Below, one piece after another: positions 17,136 to 24,726 of a DNA stretch of 64,000 nt (position 1 is its first letter; the number at the start of each line of letters is the position of its first letter). The position numbers and the translations under genes are program-made. This DNA comes from RHLJ01 sp965242845 (lineage in GTDB: Bacteria; Bacteroidota; Rhodothermia; Balneolales; Balneolaceae). The notes beneath the pieces were generated by a model. The model had not been told where the DNA came from. It saw nothing but the letters and a program-made list of their open reading frames with translations, and searched no databases. The DNA lies in assembly GCA_965242845.1 (NCBI GenBank), contig CBDETC010000003.1:1-64000 (forward strand). The letters are read 5' to 3'.

Positions 17136-18887
17136 TTATTTCAGCAAGGTCATTTTTCTGGTAAAACTTCCACTCTCACTAACCAACTGGTAGAAATACA
17201 CCCCTGAAGAAAGTTGTGAAGCATCAAATGGGAAATTATGGAAGCCCCTGTTTAATGTGCCGCTAAAAAGAGTTTGTACCTTTTTACCCATATAATCATA
17301 AACCGTCAAGGTAACTCGTTCAGCCTGAGGACTGATTACTCGAATCGTGGTGTTTGGATTAAAGGGGTTTGGATAATTCTGACTTAGCGTGATGGAGCTC
17401 GGAATTTCTATGGTATCTATACCTGAAGAAAAGTAATCAGACAAAGCAAATGCATAAGTCTGAGAAGAAGTTCGGTTTGCGTTAACTACCACTATCCCAA
17501 CCTTCTCAATGGTATCCCATTCAAAGTCCGTATTTACTTCAACAACCGTGTTAGGAGTTGGAGAGGTAACATAGTAAGGCTCAACAGTATTATCGGAATT
17601 ACTATAAATCAACAAGCCGATTTGCACATCAGAAGAAGAGACATTTAGTTTTAAACGAAGCTTTCCTTCAGAATCAGTATTCGGGTTAAGTAGGAAATAC
17701 TTAGCTGAGAATCGGGCACTAGCAAATTCATCCGTTAAATCCGGGAATAATGCGTTAAAGGTTTGGGTTAGCCCTGGCCCAGGATACTCGCTTGCTTCAT
17801 CAAAGCCGAAGTTACTCGCACTATGATTCGGTCCCGAAGCAAAATGCCACATATAAGATTCTAATACGGACTGGAGATAGCTTTCACCTTCGCTACCCAA
17901 TTCTTGATCAACAGCGGTTAGAAGGGGTAAAGAAACATTATTTTCGATTCGGTCCCAAACACCAGTCCAGAACAACTCTCCATATTTTTCATGAAAATAA
18001 AGTGCCCAGGTAATGTCTTCATAGGAACCAGGAATCAACGAGGTAGATGCATTGGTAAAGAGGTCACTACTAAAGTTTGAGATATAATTGTAGTAGTCAT
18101 TCACATTATCGTAAACTACTTCTTCCAGCAGTGTAGCATCCATTTCTACCCATTGATCAGAATCCCCGCTCCAATTGGTCTGTGCATATTGGATAGAATG
18201 CTTGAATTCATGAGCCATAGTAACTTTGATGGCTCCTATCTGGTCACCTTCAGGATCGGTATTAGGAGGGAAACCAGCGAAATCATTTTCAATTTCAATC
18301 ACGGTTCCGCCAGGATCAGCAGGGCTGGTTCTGGTTAATCCATATGCACCTAAATCTCTGATATAAACTTTGTAGCTACTTCCATTAGGAATAGGATCGG
18401 TAAAGCCAAGAGTCTCAACTTCATGTCGATAGGAAGAGTCTGCTGCCTCAGCAACCCATTCCACGTAATCAGGAACCGAATTGTCATTGTTATCCGCGGG
18501 AGGAACAGCATCTCCTCCAACCAGGTCATAATTAATCTCAAACTTGCCGGATTCAGAGATGTAGGTAGCAGCAGATTGTAAAGAGGGCGACCCTATGGTT
18601 TGTTTGAAATCATTAAGGATCCCTTCGGAAAGTGCTTCTTTATTTTTGTTGACAAAGATGTTTAGAGGGGTGATACATTTTAAGTGATTTCCATGCGAAC
18701 GAGCGTCTCTAAAAAGCTCAAGCTGCTTGGAGACGGCTTCGTCGGCTGTAATTTTACCGGCATAGAATTCATCCATTGCCTCGAAAAGAGAATGGGTGTG
18801 ATCATGCTCATGTGTATGATCGGATTCCTGGGCAACAGCCGAAAAAGTAATTAATAAAGCGAATATGGTTAAGCTAGTTTTGAGCAT
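17136..18887 (-). CDS. MXAN_6640-family putative metalloprotease with T9SS sorting domain
   Basis: Secreted protein of 583 residues: signal peptide 1-20 (SAVAQ), then a histidine-rich stretch (DHTHEHDHTH, 23-32), a metalloprotease-like domain with H226-E-F-K-H230 (MAHEFKHSIQYAQ) followed by WVEMDATLLEEVVYD, which may supply the third ligand, and a C-terminal T9SS type A sorting domain from about 500 (LSQNYPNPFNPNTTIRV to MTLLK). It should cross the outer membrane through the type IX system and be cell-attached or released. The His-rich segment may bind zinc before folding. It converges on the unknown gene at 16153. Confidence 0.88.
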   Translation of the reverse strand: MLKTSLTIFALLITFSAVAQESDHTHEHDHTHSLFEAMDEFYAGKITADEAVSKQLELFRDARSHGNHLKCITPLNIFVNKNKEALSEGILNDFKQTIGSPSLQSAATYISESGKFEINYDLVGGDAVPPADNNDNSVPDYVEWVAEAADSSYRHEVETLGFTDPIPNGSSYKVYIRDLGAYGLTRTSPADPGGTVIEIENDFAGFPPNTDPEGDQIGAIKVTMAHEFKHSIQYAQTNWSGDSDQWVEMDATLLEEVVYDNVNDYYNYISNFSSDLFTNASTSLIPGSYEDITWALYFHEKYGELFWTGVWDRIENNVSLPLLTAVDQELGSEGESYLQSVLESYMWHFASGPNHSASNFGFDEASEYPGPGLTQTFNALFPDLTDEFASARFSAKYFLLNPNTDSEGKLRLKLNVSSSDVQIGLLIYSNSDNTVEPYYVTSPTPNTVVEVNTDFEWDTIEKVGIVVVNANRTSSQTYAFALSDYFSSGIDTIEIPSSITLSQNYPNPFNPNTTIRVISPQAERVTLTVYDYMGKKVQTLFSGTLNRGFHNFPFDASQLSSGVYFYQLVSESGSFTRKMTLLK

Positions 18888-18988
18888 AATGTGCTGGAAT
18901 TATGAAGCCCTCTTTTCAATGATTTTCCTTATTTTCACTGTTTCTTTTAACGGGAAAAAAAGCAACATCGTGTAATCTACTTATAAAG

Positions 18989-19951
18989 ATGTACCAAGTT
19001 ATTCTTTATTACAACTTTAGTCATGTCGAAAGCCCCGATACGTTTAGCAAAGAGCATAAGAAATTCTGCAAAGAATTGGGACTCAAAGGGAGAATATATA
19101 TATCTGGTGAAGGTATAAATGGAACTGTAGGAGGAACTGCAGACCAAATCACTGCTTACAAGAATTACCTTTGGTCATTACCAGGCTTTGAGAACACAGA
19201 ATTCAAGGAAGACGAAAGCGACTATATTCCCTTTGCAAAACTAATTTGCAAAGTAAGAGAGGAAATAGTCTCCCTGCATATTGATGGTGTAGATCCTGTT
19301 CAGGGAGGCACTCATCTACAGCCATCCGAATGGAGAAATGTGATGGAATCCGGCGAAGACTATGTTATGATCGATGTTCGAAATAACTATGAGTCTAAAG
19401 TAGGGCACTTCAAAGGAGCAATGACTCCAGACCTCGATAATTTTTATGATTTCCCCGAATGGCTGGCCGGAGTGGATATTCCCAAGGACAAAAAAGTACT
19501 TATGTACTGTACCGGGGGAATTAGGTGTGAGAAGTTTTCGGTGCTCATGAAAGAAGAAGGTTGGGAAGATGTGAACCAACTTCACGGAGGCATCTTAAAC
19601 TATGCGAAAGAAGAAGGCGGAGTTCATTTCGAAGGAAAATGTTTTGTCTTTGATGATCGATTGATCGTTCCTGTAAACCCGAAAGACCTTAAGCCTATCG
19701 CACAATGTGAAATCACTGGGAAACCAGCTGATACCTATGTGAACTGTGCAAATATGCAGTGCAACAAGCTATTTGTTTGTTCTGAAGAAGGTGCGCATAT
19801 AATGGAAGGATGCTGTAGCGAAGAGTGCAAGCAAAGCGAGTATAAACGCCCCTTTGATCCCGAAAACGCCTTCAAACCATTTCGAAAGTGGTACAATTAT
19901 TTTGGAGATGACTTCAAACAACGCAATCTTCAAAACGAGCCGTCAGCTTAG
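18989..19951 (+). CDS. trhO: tRNA uridine(34) hydroxylase TrhO (rhodanese family)
   Basis: Oxygen-dependent tRNA U34 hydroxylase (YceA/TrhO family), which makes 5-hydroxyuridine at the wobble position as the first step to cmo5U or mcmo5U. The 320-residue protein has the N-terminal acylphosphatase-like domain (YISGEGINGTVGGT), a rhodanese domain from about 112 to 215 with the active loop C174-T-G-G-I-R-C180, and a C-terminal cysteine-rich zinc-binding part (CEITGKPADTYVNCANMQCNKLFVC, then GCCSEECKQ). The next gene starts inside its 3' end. Confidence 0.95.
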   Translation: MYQVILYYNFSHVESPDTFSKEHKKFCKELGLKGRIYISGEGINGTVGGTADQITAYKNYLWSLPGFENTEFKEDESDYIPFAKLICKVREEIVSLHIDGVDPVQGGTHLQPSEWRNVMESGEDYVMIDVRNNYESKVGHFKGAMTPDLDNFYDFPEWLAGVDIPKDKKVLMYCTGGIRCEKFSVLMKEEGWEDVNQLHGGILNYAKEEGGVHFEGKCFVFDDRLIVPVNPKDLKPIAQCEITGKPADTYVNCANMQCNKLFVCSEEGAHIMEGCCSEECKQSEYKRPFDPENAFKPFRKWYNYFGDDFKQRNLQNEPSA

Positions 19952-20849
19952 CCGAAAAGTCCGGATAGTTGAGCCTTATCCTATTACTCATGAGTTTAAG
20001 GTTGAGCCTGAGTTTGTAGGGATATCTCTTCTGCACCTGATGGCTACTAAGTTTCCGTTTCACTCATCTAAAGAGTGGGAGCACCGAATAGAGTCTGGGA
20101 GAGTTTGGGTGAAAGAACAGATTAATGATCCAAATCACCTGCTTTCAGAAACCGATCTGATTTTTCATCATAATCCAAAGGTGATAGAGCCCTCCATTCC
20201 TGATGAAATTGAAATTCTGAAGGAGACCGAAGAATACCTGATTGTTTTCAAGCCGGCGCCCATGCCCATGCACCCGGGAGGAAGGTATTTCAAGAACAGT
20301 CTTTCGGAAGTTTTAAAGGAAATGGGTTATGGAGATTTAAGAATTACCCACCGCCTGGACGCAGTTACTTCAGGCATCGTGCTTTTCGCGAAATCCAAAG
20401 AGTTTGCAAAACAAGTGATGAAATGCTTTTCTGACGGAAGGGTTTCAAAAACCTATATGGCACAGGTGAGTGGAATTCCGGATGAACAAACCATTACTAT
20501 CAATACTTCCATAAGAAGAAAGCAGGGTTTTGTTTTTGAAACGGGGCATGATCTGGAAGGGGCAAAGGAAGCAATGACCCATTTCGAAGTGGTCTCTCAG
20601 GACAAGGATTCATCAATTATAAAGTGTATTCCGGAAACAGGCCGAACCCATCAAATACGCTTACACCTTGCGGAATGGGGCTATCCGATTATTGACGATC
20701 CTATTTATGGAAAAGAAGGAGACGAGAGTAGCAATACTACTCAGAATTTAGGGATTAGCCTGGTTAGTACAGGACTGGAAATTGAAGAGTTGGGGATTGG
20801 CTATCAATTAAAGATTCATCCTGAGGATACTTCCGAAGGATCAACATAA
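19908..20849 (+). CDS. RluA-family RNA pseudouridine synthase
   Basis: Converts uridine to pseudouridine in rRNA or tRNA. The ATG at 19908 (MTSNNAIFKTS) is preferred over one at 19854, which would add 18 residues and lie deeper in trhO; both overlap trhO. An S4-like N-terminal region (about 35-90 of the product) precedes the catalytic domain with HRLDAVTSGIVLF (catalytic Asp) and GRTHQIRLHL. The target uridine is unknown. The last ten codons and the TAA lie in the dispersed repeat copy C, so the natural C terminus has been replaced or extended by the repeat. Confidence 0.92.
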   Translation: MTSNNAIFKTSRQLSRKVRIVEPYPITHEFKVEPEFVGISLLHLMATKFPFHSSKEWEHRIESGRVWVKEQINDPNHLLSETDLIFHHNPKVIEPSIPDEIEILKETEEYLIVFKPAPMPMHPGGRYFKNSLSEVLKEMGYGDLRITHRLDAVTSGIVLFAKSKEFAKQVMKCFSDGRVSKTYMAQVSGIPDEQTITINTSIRRKQGFVFETGHDLEGAKEAMTHFEVVSQDKDSSIIKCIPETGRTHQIRLHLAEWGYPIIDDPIYGKEGDESSNTTQNLGISLVSTGLEIEELGIGYQLKIHPEDTSEGST

Positions 20850-20932
20850 CCCGACTGATTTGAATAGTATGTTGATTCTTCGCTTTCGCCTATCCTCCGT
20901 ACGAGTACTTCGGAAGGCGGGCTCAGAATGAC
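20817..20932. repeat. Dispersed fold-back repeat, copy C (overlaps a gene end)
   Basis: CATCCTGAG at the left and CTCAGAATGAC at the right are inverted ends, with inner arms GAAGGATCAACA and TGTTGATTCTTCG. The right half is nearly identical, as reverse complement, to the left half of copy B. The left arm encodes the last ten residues and stop codon of the pseudouridine synthase. Confidence 0.82.
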
Positions 20933-20939
20933 AAGGTGA

Positions 20940-21731
20940 TTACCCCTCAAGAAATGCAGAAGTAATAGAAGCAAACTGCTTGGGCTTATCCAGGAAAGCA
21001 TAATGACCGGCATCTTCAATAACCACCAGTGCTGCTTTTTCAATACCTTTTTCAATACGCTCTGCCTGGTAGATGGGAGTAGCGTCGTCATTTCTTCCCC
21101 AGAGCAATAAGGTATCATGAGGGATTTTAGGCAGGCAATCTTCCAGGTATTCATTAACTGATTTCACGAAAGTTTCTCGCATCACTCCTGAAAGCTTAGA
21201 ATAATCGCTCGATCCAAGGCTTTTCCATACATTGGTTCCCCGAAGCCAACTCAATGCTTTATCCCGGAGAGGATTGGGAAGAATCATGAAAGGAGCTTTT
21301 AGAGTTTTGGCCGTGTACTTTCTAAAGTAATACTTCCATGAACGCTGAGGTTTCATTCCTGCGCCTCCTGTTATCAACACCTTTTGGATGATTTGCTGAC
21401 CTTTAGGGCGGGTAAGAAGTTTAAGCATAATCCTTCCCCCGAAGGAATGAACGAGCACATCAATATGATCATCGGGGAGTTTTTCAATAAAGGCCTGAAC
21501 GGCGTCAGCGTAATCATCAATTGCCCAGGGTTCTGAGGGATCATTTGATTCTCCAAAACCCGGCAGGTCTAATACATAACAAGAGCGGATAGAGGCAAGG
21601 CTTTTAGCGATAGGCATCATTACTCGTTTACTGCTGCCCCATCCATGGAGAATCAACAGAGCTTTACCCTGGCCTTCTACCTCAAAGGCAATACGCTGAT
21701 CGTTGTATGTGAAATAATGTGTTTTGCTCAT
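20940..21731 (-). CDS. Alpha/beta-fold hydrolase
   Basis: Cytoplasmic alpha/beta hydrolase of 263 residues. The oxyanion loop is ILHGWGSS, the nucleophile elbow HSFGG (S96), the acid is in LLWGRNDDATP and the histidine in DAGHYAFLDKP. A short helical cap (about 125-190, rich in Lys and aromatic residues) covers the site. The family includes esterases, haloalkane dehalogenases and C-C hydrolases. The presence of a Ser rather than Asp nucleophile points to an esterase- or meta-cleavage-product-hydrolase-like enzyme. It is a single gene convergent with the pseudouridine synthase, separated by repeat copy C. Confidence 0.9.
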   Translation of the reverse strand: MSKTHYFTYNDQRIAFEVEGQGKALLILHGWGSSKRVMMPIAKSLASIRSCYVLDLPGFGESNDPSEPWAIDDYADAVQAFIEKLPDDHIDVLVHSFGGRIMLKLLTRPKGQQIIQKVLITGGAGMKPQRSWKYYFRKYTAKTLKAPFMILPNPLRDKALSWLRGTNVWKSLGSSDYSKLSGVMRETFVKSVNEYLEDCLPKIPHDTLLLWGRNDDATPIYQAERIEKGIEKAALVVIEDAGHYAFLDKPKQFASITSAFLEG

Positions 21732-21827
21732 TCGAAAATCCGTTCAAACATCCCACTTCCTTCTTTAGAAAACAAGTTGACAAAGAATGAAAATATGTTC
21801 TAATTCATTTAGTAATAACTATGGGTT

Positions 21828-22355
21828 ATGAGTAAAGGCAATTTTAGAAGATCGCTATTCTTTTGGATTGATAAGTTACATATCAGCAGAAAGGAGAGGT
21901 TCGCGGTTTCTGTACTTTTCTGCGCAATAGTAGTGTTGTTAGGCTTACAAATACTCATTAAAGAGCAAGTTGTTCCTCCTCCCGATAACCATGCTCAAAT
22001 ACTAGAAGAGTTCGAGCGAAAAAGTGCACTAGTAAGGCAGAAAGAATCCGAAATAGAAGCCAGGTACTCCCCATCAGAATCTACATTAGTAGCTACTAAG
22101 AGCTTGAATTTAGATCGTCAAATTGAGCCAGTAAATATAAATACCGCTTCTCAGGAAGAACTGGAAAGCTTACCCGGAATAGGAAAAAGCTATGCTCAAA
22201 GAATTATTGAATACCGGGAAACTATAGGGGAGTTCACTTCCGTTGAGGAGTTGGTTAATGTAAAAGGGATTGGAGAAAAGACCCTTGAAAAGCTGAAACC
22301 GTTCTTAGAACTAGAAATTCGAAATACACAAATAATCGATTCGTCAGCCAATTAG
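21828..22355 (+). CDS. ComEA-like helix-hairpin-helix DNA-binding protein
   Basis: A 175-residue membrane-anchored protein: a basic N terminus (1-24), one membrane helix (about 25-42), a charged linker, and a C-terminal pair of helix-hairpin-helix motifs (VNINTASQEELESLPGIGKS and LVNVKGIGEKTLEKL). In naturally competent bacteria ComEA binds incoming double-stranded DNA in the periplasm. The same design is widespread in non-competent Bacteroidota, where function is untested. The porX gene starts 40 bases later on the same strand. Confidence 0.9.
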   Translation: MSKGNFRRSLFFWIDKLHISRKERFAVSVLFCAIVVLLGLQILIKEQVVPPPDNHAQILEEFERKSALVRQKESEIEARYSPSESTLVATKSLNLDRQIEPVNINTASQEELESLPGIGKSYAQRIIEYRETIGEFTSVEELVNVKGIGEKTLEKLKPFLELEIRNTQIIDSSAN

Positions 22356-22359
22356 TTAC

Positions 22360-22367
22360 TATCTTTA
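22360..22367 (+). promoter_or_regulatory. Possible -7 element before porX (TATCTTTA)
   Basis: TATCTTTA differs from the Bacteroidota -7 consensus TAnnTTTG at the last base and sits 28 bases before the porX ATG, a reasonable leader length. No good -33 element is visible. Confidence 0.25.
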
Positions 22368-22395
22368 TTATCGTTAATTAAAACTCTTATACAGA

Positions 22396-23946
22396 ATGCC
22401 ATCAATTCTCTGGGCTGACGACGAAATTGATCAGCTGCAATCGCACATACTCTTTTTAGAAAGAAAAGACTTTGAAATAACCCCGGTTACGAACGGCGAG
22501 GATGCAGTATCTATGATTCAGGAAAAGGCGTTCGACATTGTCTTTCTGGATGAGCAAATGCCGGGTATGGATGGACTTCAAACTCTGGAACGCATTAAAG
22601 CCGCTCAACCTCTCCTTCCTGTAGTTATGATCACTAAAAGTGAAGAAGAATCCATTATGGAAGATGCTATTGGGGCAAAAATCTCTGATTACCTGATCAA
22701 ACCGGTAAACCCCAACCAGATTTTACTAACAGTAAAACGTATTTTGGAGCGCTCAAGACTTCAATCAGAAAAGTCGGCACAGTCTTACCTTCGGGATTTT
22801 GGCCGCATTTCGTCACTAATTCACCCAAACACAAACTGGGAAGAGTGGATTGAGATTTATAAGGAACTTACAAAGTGGCATATAGATCTGGACGAGGGAG
22901 ATGAAGCACTAAAAGAAGTACTGGATACTCAATTTGTAGACGCTAATCGTGAGTTTGGAAAGTTTATAGAACGCGAATATGTGAACTGGCTCGATCAAAA
23001 TGAGGAAGCGCCAACCGTATCTCCACAAATCTTTAAGAAGTATGTATTTCCACATCTAAAGGATGGCAAGAAAACCATGTTCTTTCTCATCGATTGTATG
23101 AGATATGATCAATGGCTGGTATTTGAGCCATACTTAGCCAAGATGTTTGATATTAGTACGGATTTCTATTATTCCATTTTACCAACAGCTACCCCCTTTT
23201 CCAGGAATGCGATTTTTGCCGGAGTATCTCCATTGGAGATTTCAGAAATGTACCCAAAGCTTTGGGATCAGGGTCAGGACGAGAGTTCACTAAATCGTCA
23301 TGAAGAGGAACTACTCAAAAAGCAATTAGACCGAGCCGGGATTGGGATCAATTTTAAGTATGAGAAAATCCTCAATGCCGATGACGGTCGCCAAATAGCA
23401 AGTAAGATGAAGGGCTTTTCCCAATCAAAACTGGCGGCCTTTGTATTCAATTTTGTAGATACCCTTGTTCATTCCAGGTCAGATTCGGATGTAATCAAAG
23501 AACTGGCTCCGGATGTTTCTGCATTTAGAGCAATTACCGAAGCGTGGTTTCAGCACTCCTCGTTACTGCAAATGTTCAAAGAACTTGCAGATGAAGATGT
23601 AACAGTAGTAGTTACTACTGATCACGGATCAGTTAGATCCTTAAGAGATACCAAAGTTTATGGTGATCGCGATACAGCTACCAGTCTTCGGTATAAATAT
23701 GGCCGGAATCTAAATGCGGTAGAAGATCAGGCGGTGATTCAAATCAGGGATGCCAAGGCGTATAAATTGCCATATCTGGGCAAAGTGAGTGACTACCTGA
23801 TTGCCAGGGAAGACTACTACTTTGTGTATCCAACCAATTATCACAAATACCAAAATCGGTATAAAGATTCATTTCAGCATGGGGGAGCTTCAATGGAGGA
23901 AATGATCTTACCGGTAGCAACCTTAACTCCAAAAGGGAATGCTTAG
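22396..23946 (+). CDS. porX: PorX-type response regulator with PglZ/alkaline-phosphatase domain
   Basis: Response regulator of the type IX secretion system. Receiver domain residues 1-120 (D8, D9, phospho-acceptor D52 in FLDEQMPG, K102), then a helical linker (125-210), then a PglZ/alkaline-phosphatase-like domain with the metal and nucleophile motifs FFLIDCMRYDQW (D233), PTATPFSRNAIFAG (Thr nucleophile region) and VTTDHGS. In Porphyromonas gingivalis and Flavobacterium, PorX with the kinase PorY and sigma factor SigP controls T9SS gene expression and hydrolyses oligonucleotide or phosphodiester substrates. The length of 516 residues matches. No porY is adjacent. tsaE starts within its last codons. 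Confidence 0.94.
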   Translation: MPSILWADDEIDQLQSHILFLERKDFEITPVTNGEDAVSMIQEKAFDIVFLDEQMPGMDGLQTLERIKAAQPLLPVVMITKSEEESIMEDAIGAKISDYLIKPVNPNQILLTVKRILERSRLQSEKSAQSYLRDFGRISSLIHPNTNWEEWIEIYKELTKWHIDLDEGDEALKEVLDTQFVDANREFGKFIEREYVNWLDQNEEAPTVSPQIFKKYVFPHLKDGKKTMFFLIDCMRYDQWLVFEPYLAKMFDISTDFYYSILPTATPFSRNAIFAGVSPLEISEMYPKLWDQGQDESSLNRHEEELLKKQLDRAGIGINFKYEKILNADDGRQIASKMKGFSQSKLAAFVFNFVDTLVHSRSDSDVIKELAPDVSAFRAITEAWFQHSSLLQMFKELADEDVTVVVTTDHGSVRSLRDTKVYGDRDTATSLRYKYGRNLNAVEDQAVIQIRDAKAYKLPYLGKVSDYLIAREDYYFVYPTNYHKYQNRYKDSFQHGGASMEEMILPVATLTPKGNA

Positions 23947-24358
23947 CACTTCGGTTGAGGATACTATCAATAAAGGCAAAGAGTTCGCAAGAGAGCTAAA
24001 GCCCGGAGATGTGGTATGCCTGACAGGTGATTTAGGAGCGGGAAAAACACATTTTACCAAAGGGATAGCGTCCTTTTTTGGGGTAGATGAAAGTAAAGTT
24101 CAATCGCCTACGTTCACGCTGATAAATGAATACGATGGGAAACTGCCCATTTTTCATTTTGACTGTTATCGTTTAAAAAATATCCAGGAAGCACTTGAAA
24201 TTGGTGCCGAAGACTATTTTTATGGAGACGGCATTTCAATTGTGGAATGGCCGGAAAAAATAGGAAATTTACTGCCCGAACATTCCGTTTGGATAACTAT
24301 TAAACACAAAAACGATTCAACAAGAGAAATACTGAGAGGAAAAAGTGATGTCCCTTAA
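23939..24358 (+). CDS. tsaE: tRNA threonylcarbamoyladenosine biosynthesis ATPase TsaE
   Basis: P-loop ATPase of the TsaBDE complex that makes the universal t6A37 modification of ANN-decoding tRNAs. The 139-residue protein has the Walker A motif GDLGAGKTHFTKG (30-42), the family signature VQSPTFTLINEY, HFDCYRL and SIVEWPEKI. It overlaps porX by eight bases and is overlapped by the small gene at 24345, so the three are read as one unit. tsaB and tsaD are not in the window. Confidence 0.95.
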   Translation: MLSTSVEDTINKGKEFARELKPGDVVCLTGDLGAGKTHFTKGIASFFGVDESKVQSPTFTLINEYDGKLPIFHFDCYRLKNIQEALEIGAEDYFYGDGISIVEWPEKIGNLLPEHSVWITIKHKNDSTREILRGKSDVP

Positions 24359-24635
24359 TGGGAAACGAAGACTTTCATATCGTCTGGACCTTCTGCCGGT
24401 AATATTACCTTATCATCGAAGAGCAAATAATGAGTTGAATAAAGGGGATTTGGTTTATTATGGGCCAAGTCCGGAGTTCTATGGGATTGGCGAAGTTGTT
24501 CAAACAGAAGAGAAAGTATGTTTAGTGGACTTTAGGGGAACAGGGTTATTAGGAATCCATAAAGATGAATTGCTATCCAGCTACCTCATTCCGATACATA
24601 AGCTAAATTTGACCGGCCTGTTAAAGGGCAGGTAA
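24345..24635 (+). CDS. Small unknown protein after tsaE
   Basis: A 96-residue protein I do not recognise. It is basic at the N terminus (MMSLNGKRRLSYRLDLL) and has a likely small beta-barrel core (GDLVYYGPSPEFYGIGEVVQTEEKVCLVDFRG), similar in rhythm to SH3-like or CarD-like domains. No signal peptide is present. Its start overlaps the end of tsaE by 14 bases, suggesting translational coupling and a cytoplasmic role. A second in-frame ATG lies at codon 2. It ends about 90 bases before the secreted protease gene. Confidence 0.65.
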   Translation: MMSLNGKRRLSYRLDLLPVILPYHRRANNELNKGDLVYYGPSPEFYGIGEVVQTEEKVCLVDFRGTGLLGIHKDELLSSYLIPIHKLNLTGLLKGR

Positions 24636-24726
24636 TTTTATCAGGATTTAGCGCCTTATCAAAAAAATATCCTTTTTACGCCCGAGTTTAAGATATTGGG
24701 CCTTTCGGTTAATCAAGAAGTACGAT

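Noticed and set aside
22396..23946. PglZ-domain protein as part of a BREX or other phage-defence system
   Set aside because: The receiver domain, the full-length match to PorX and the absence of BrxA/B/C/L or PglX genes nearby show it is the T9SS regulator, not a BREX component.
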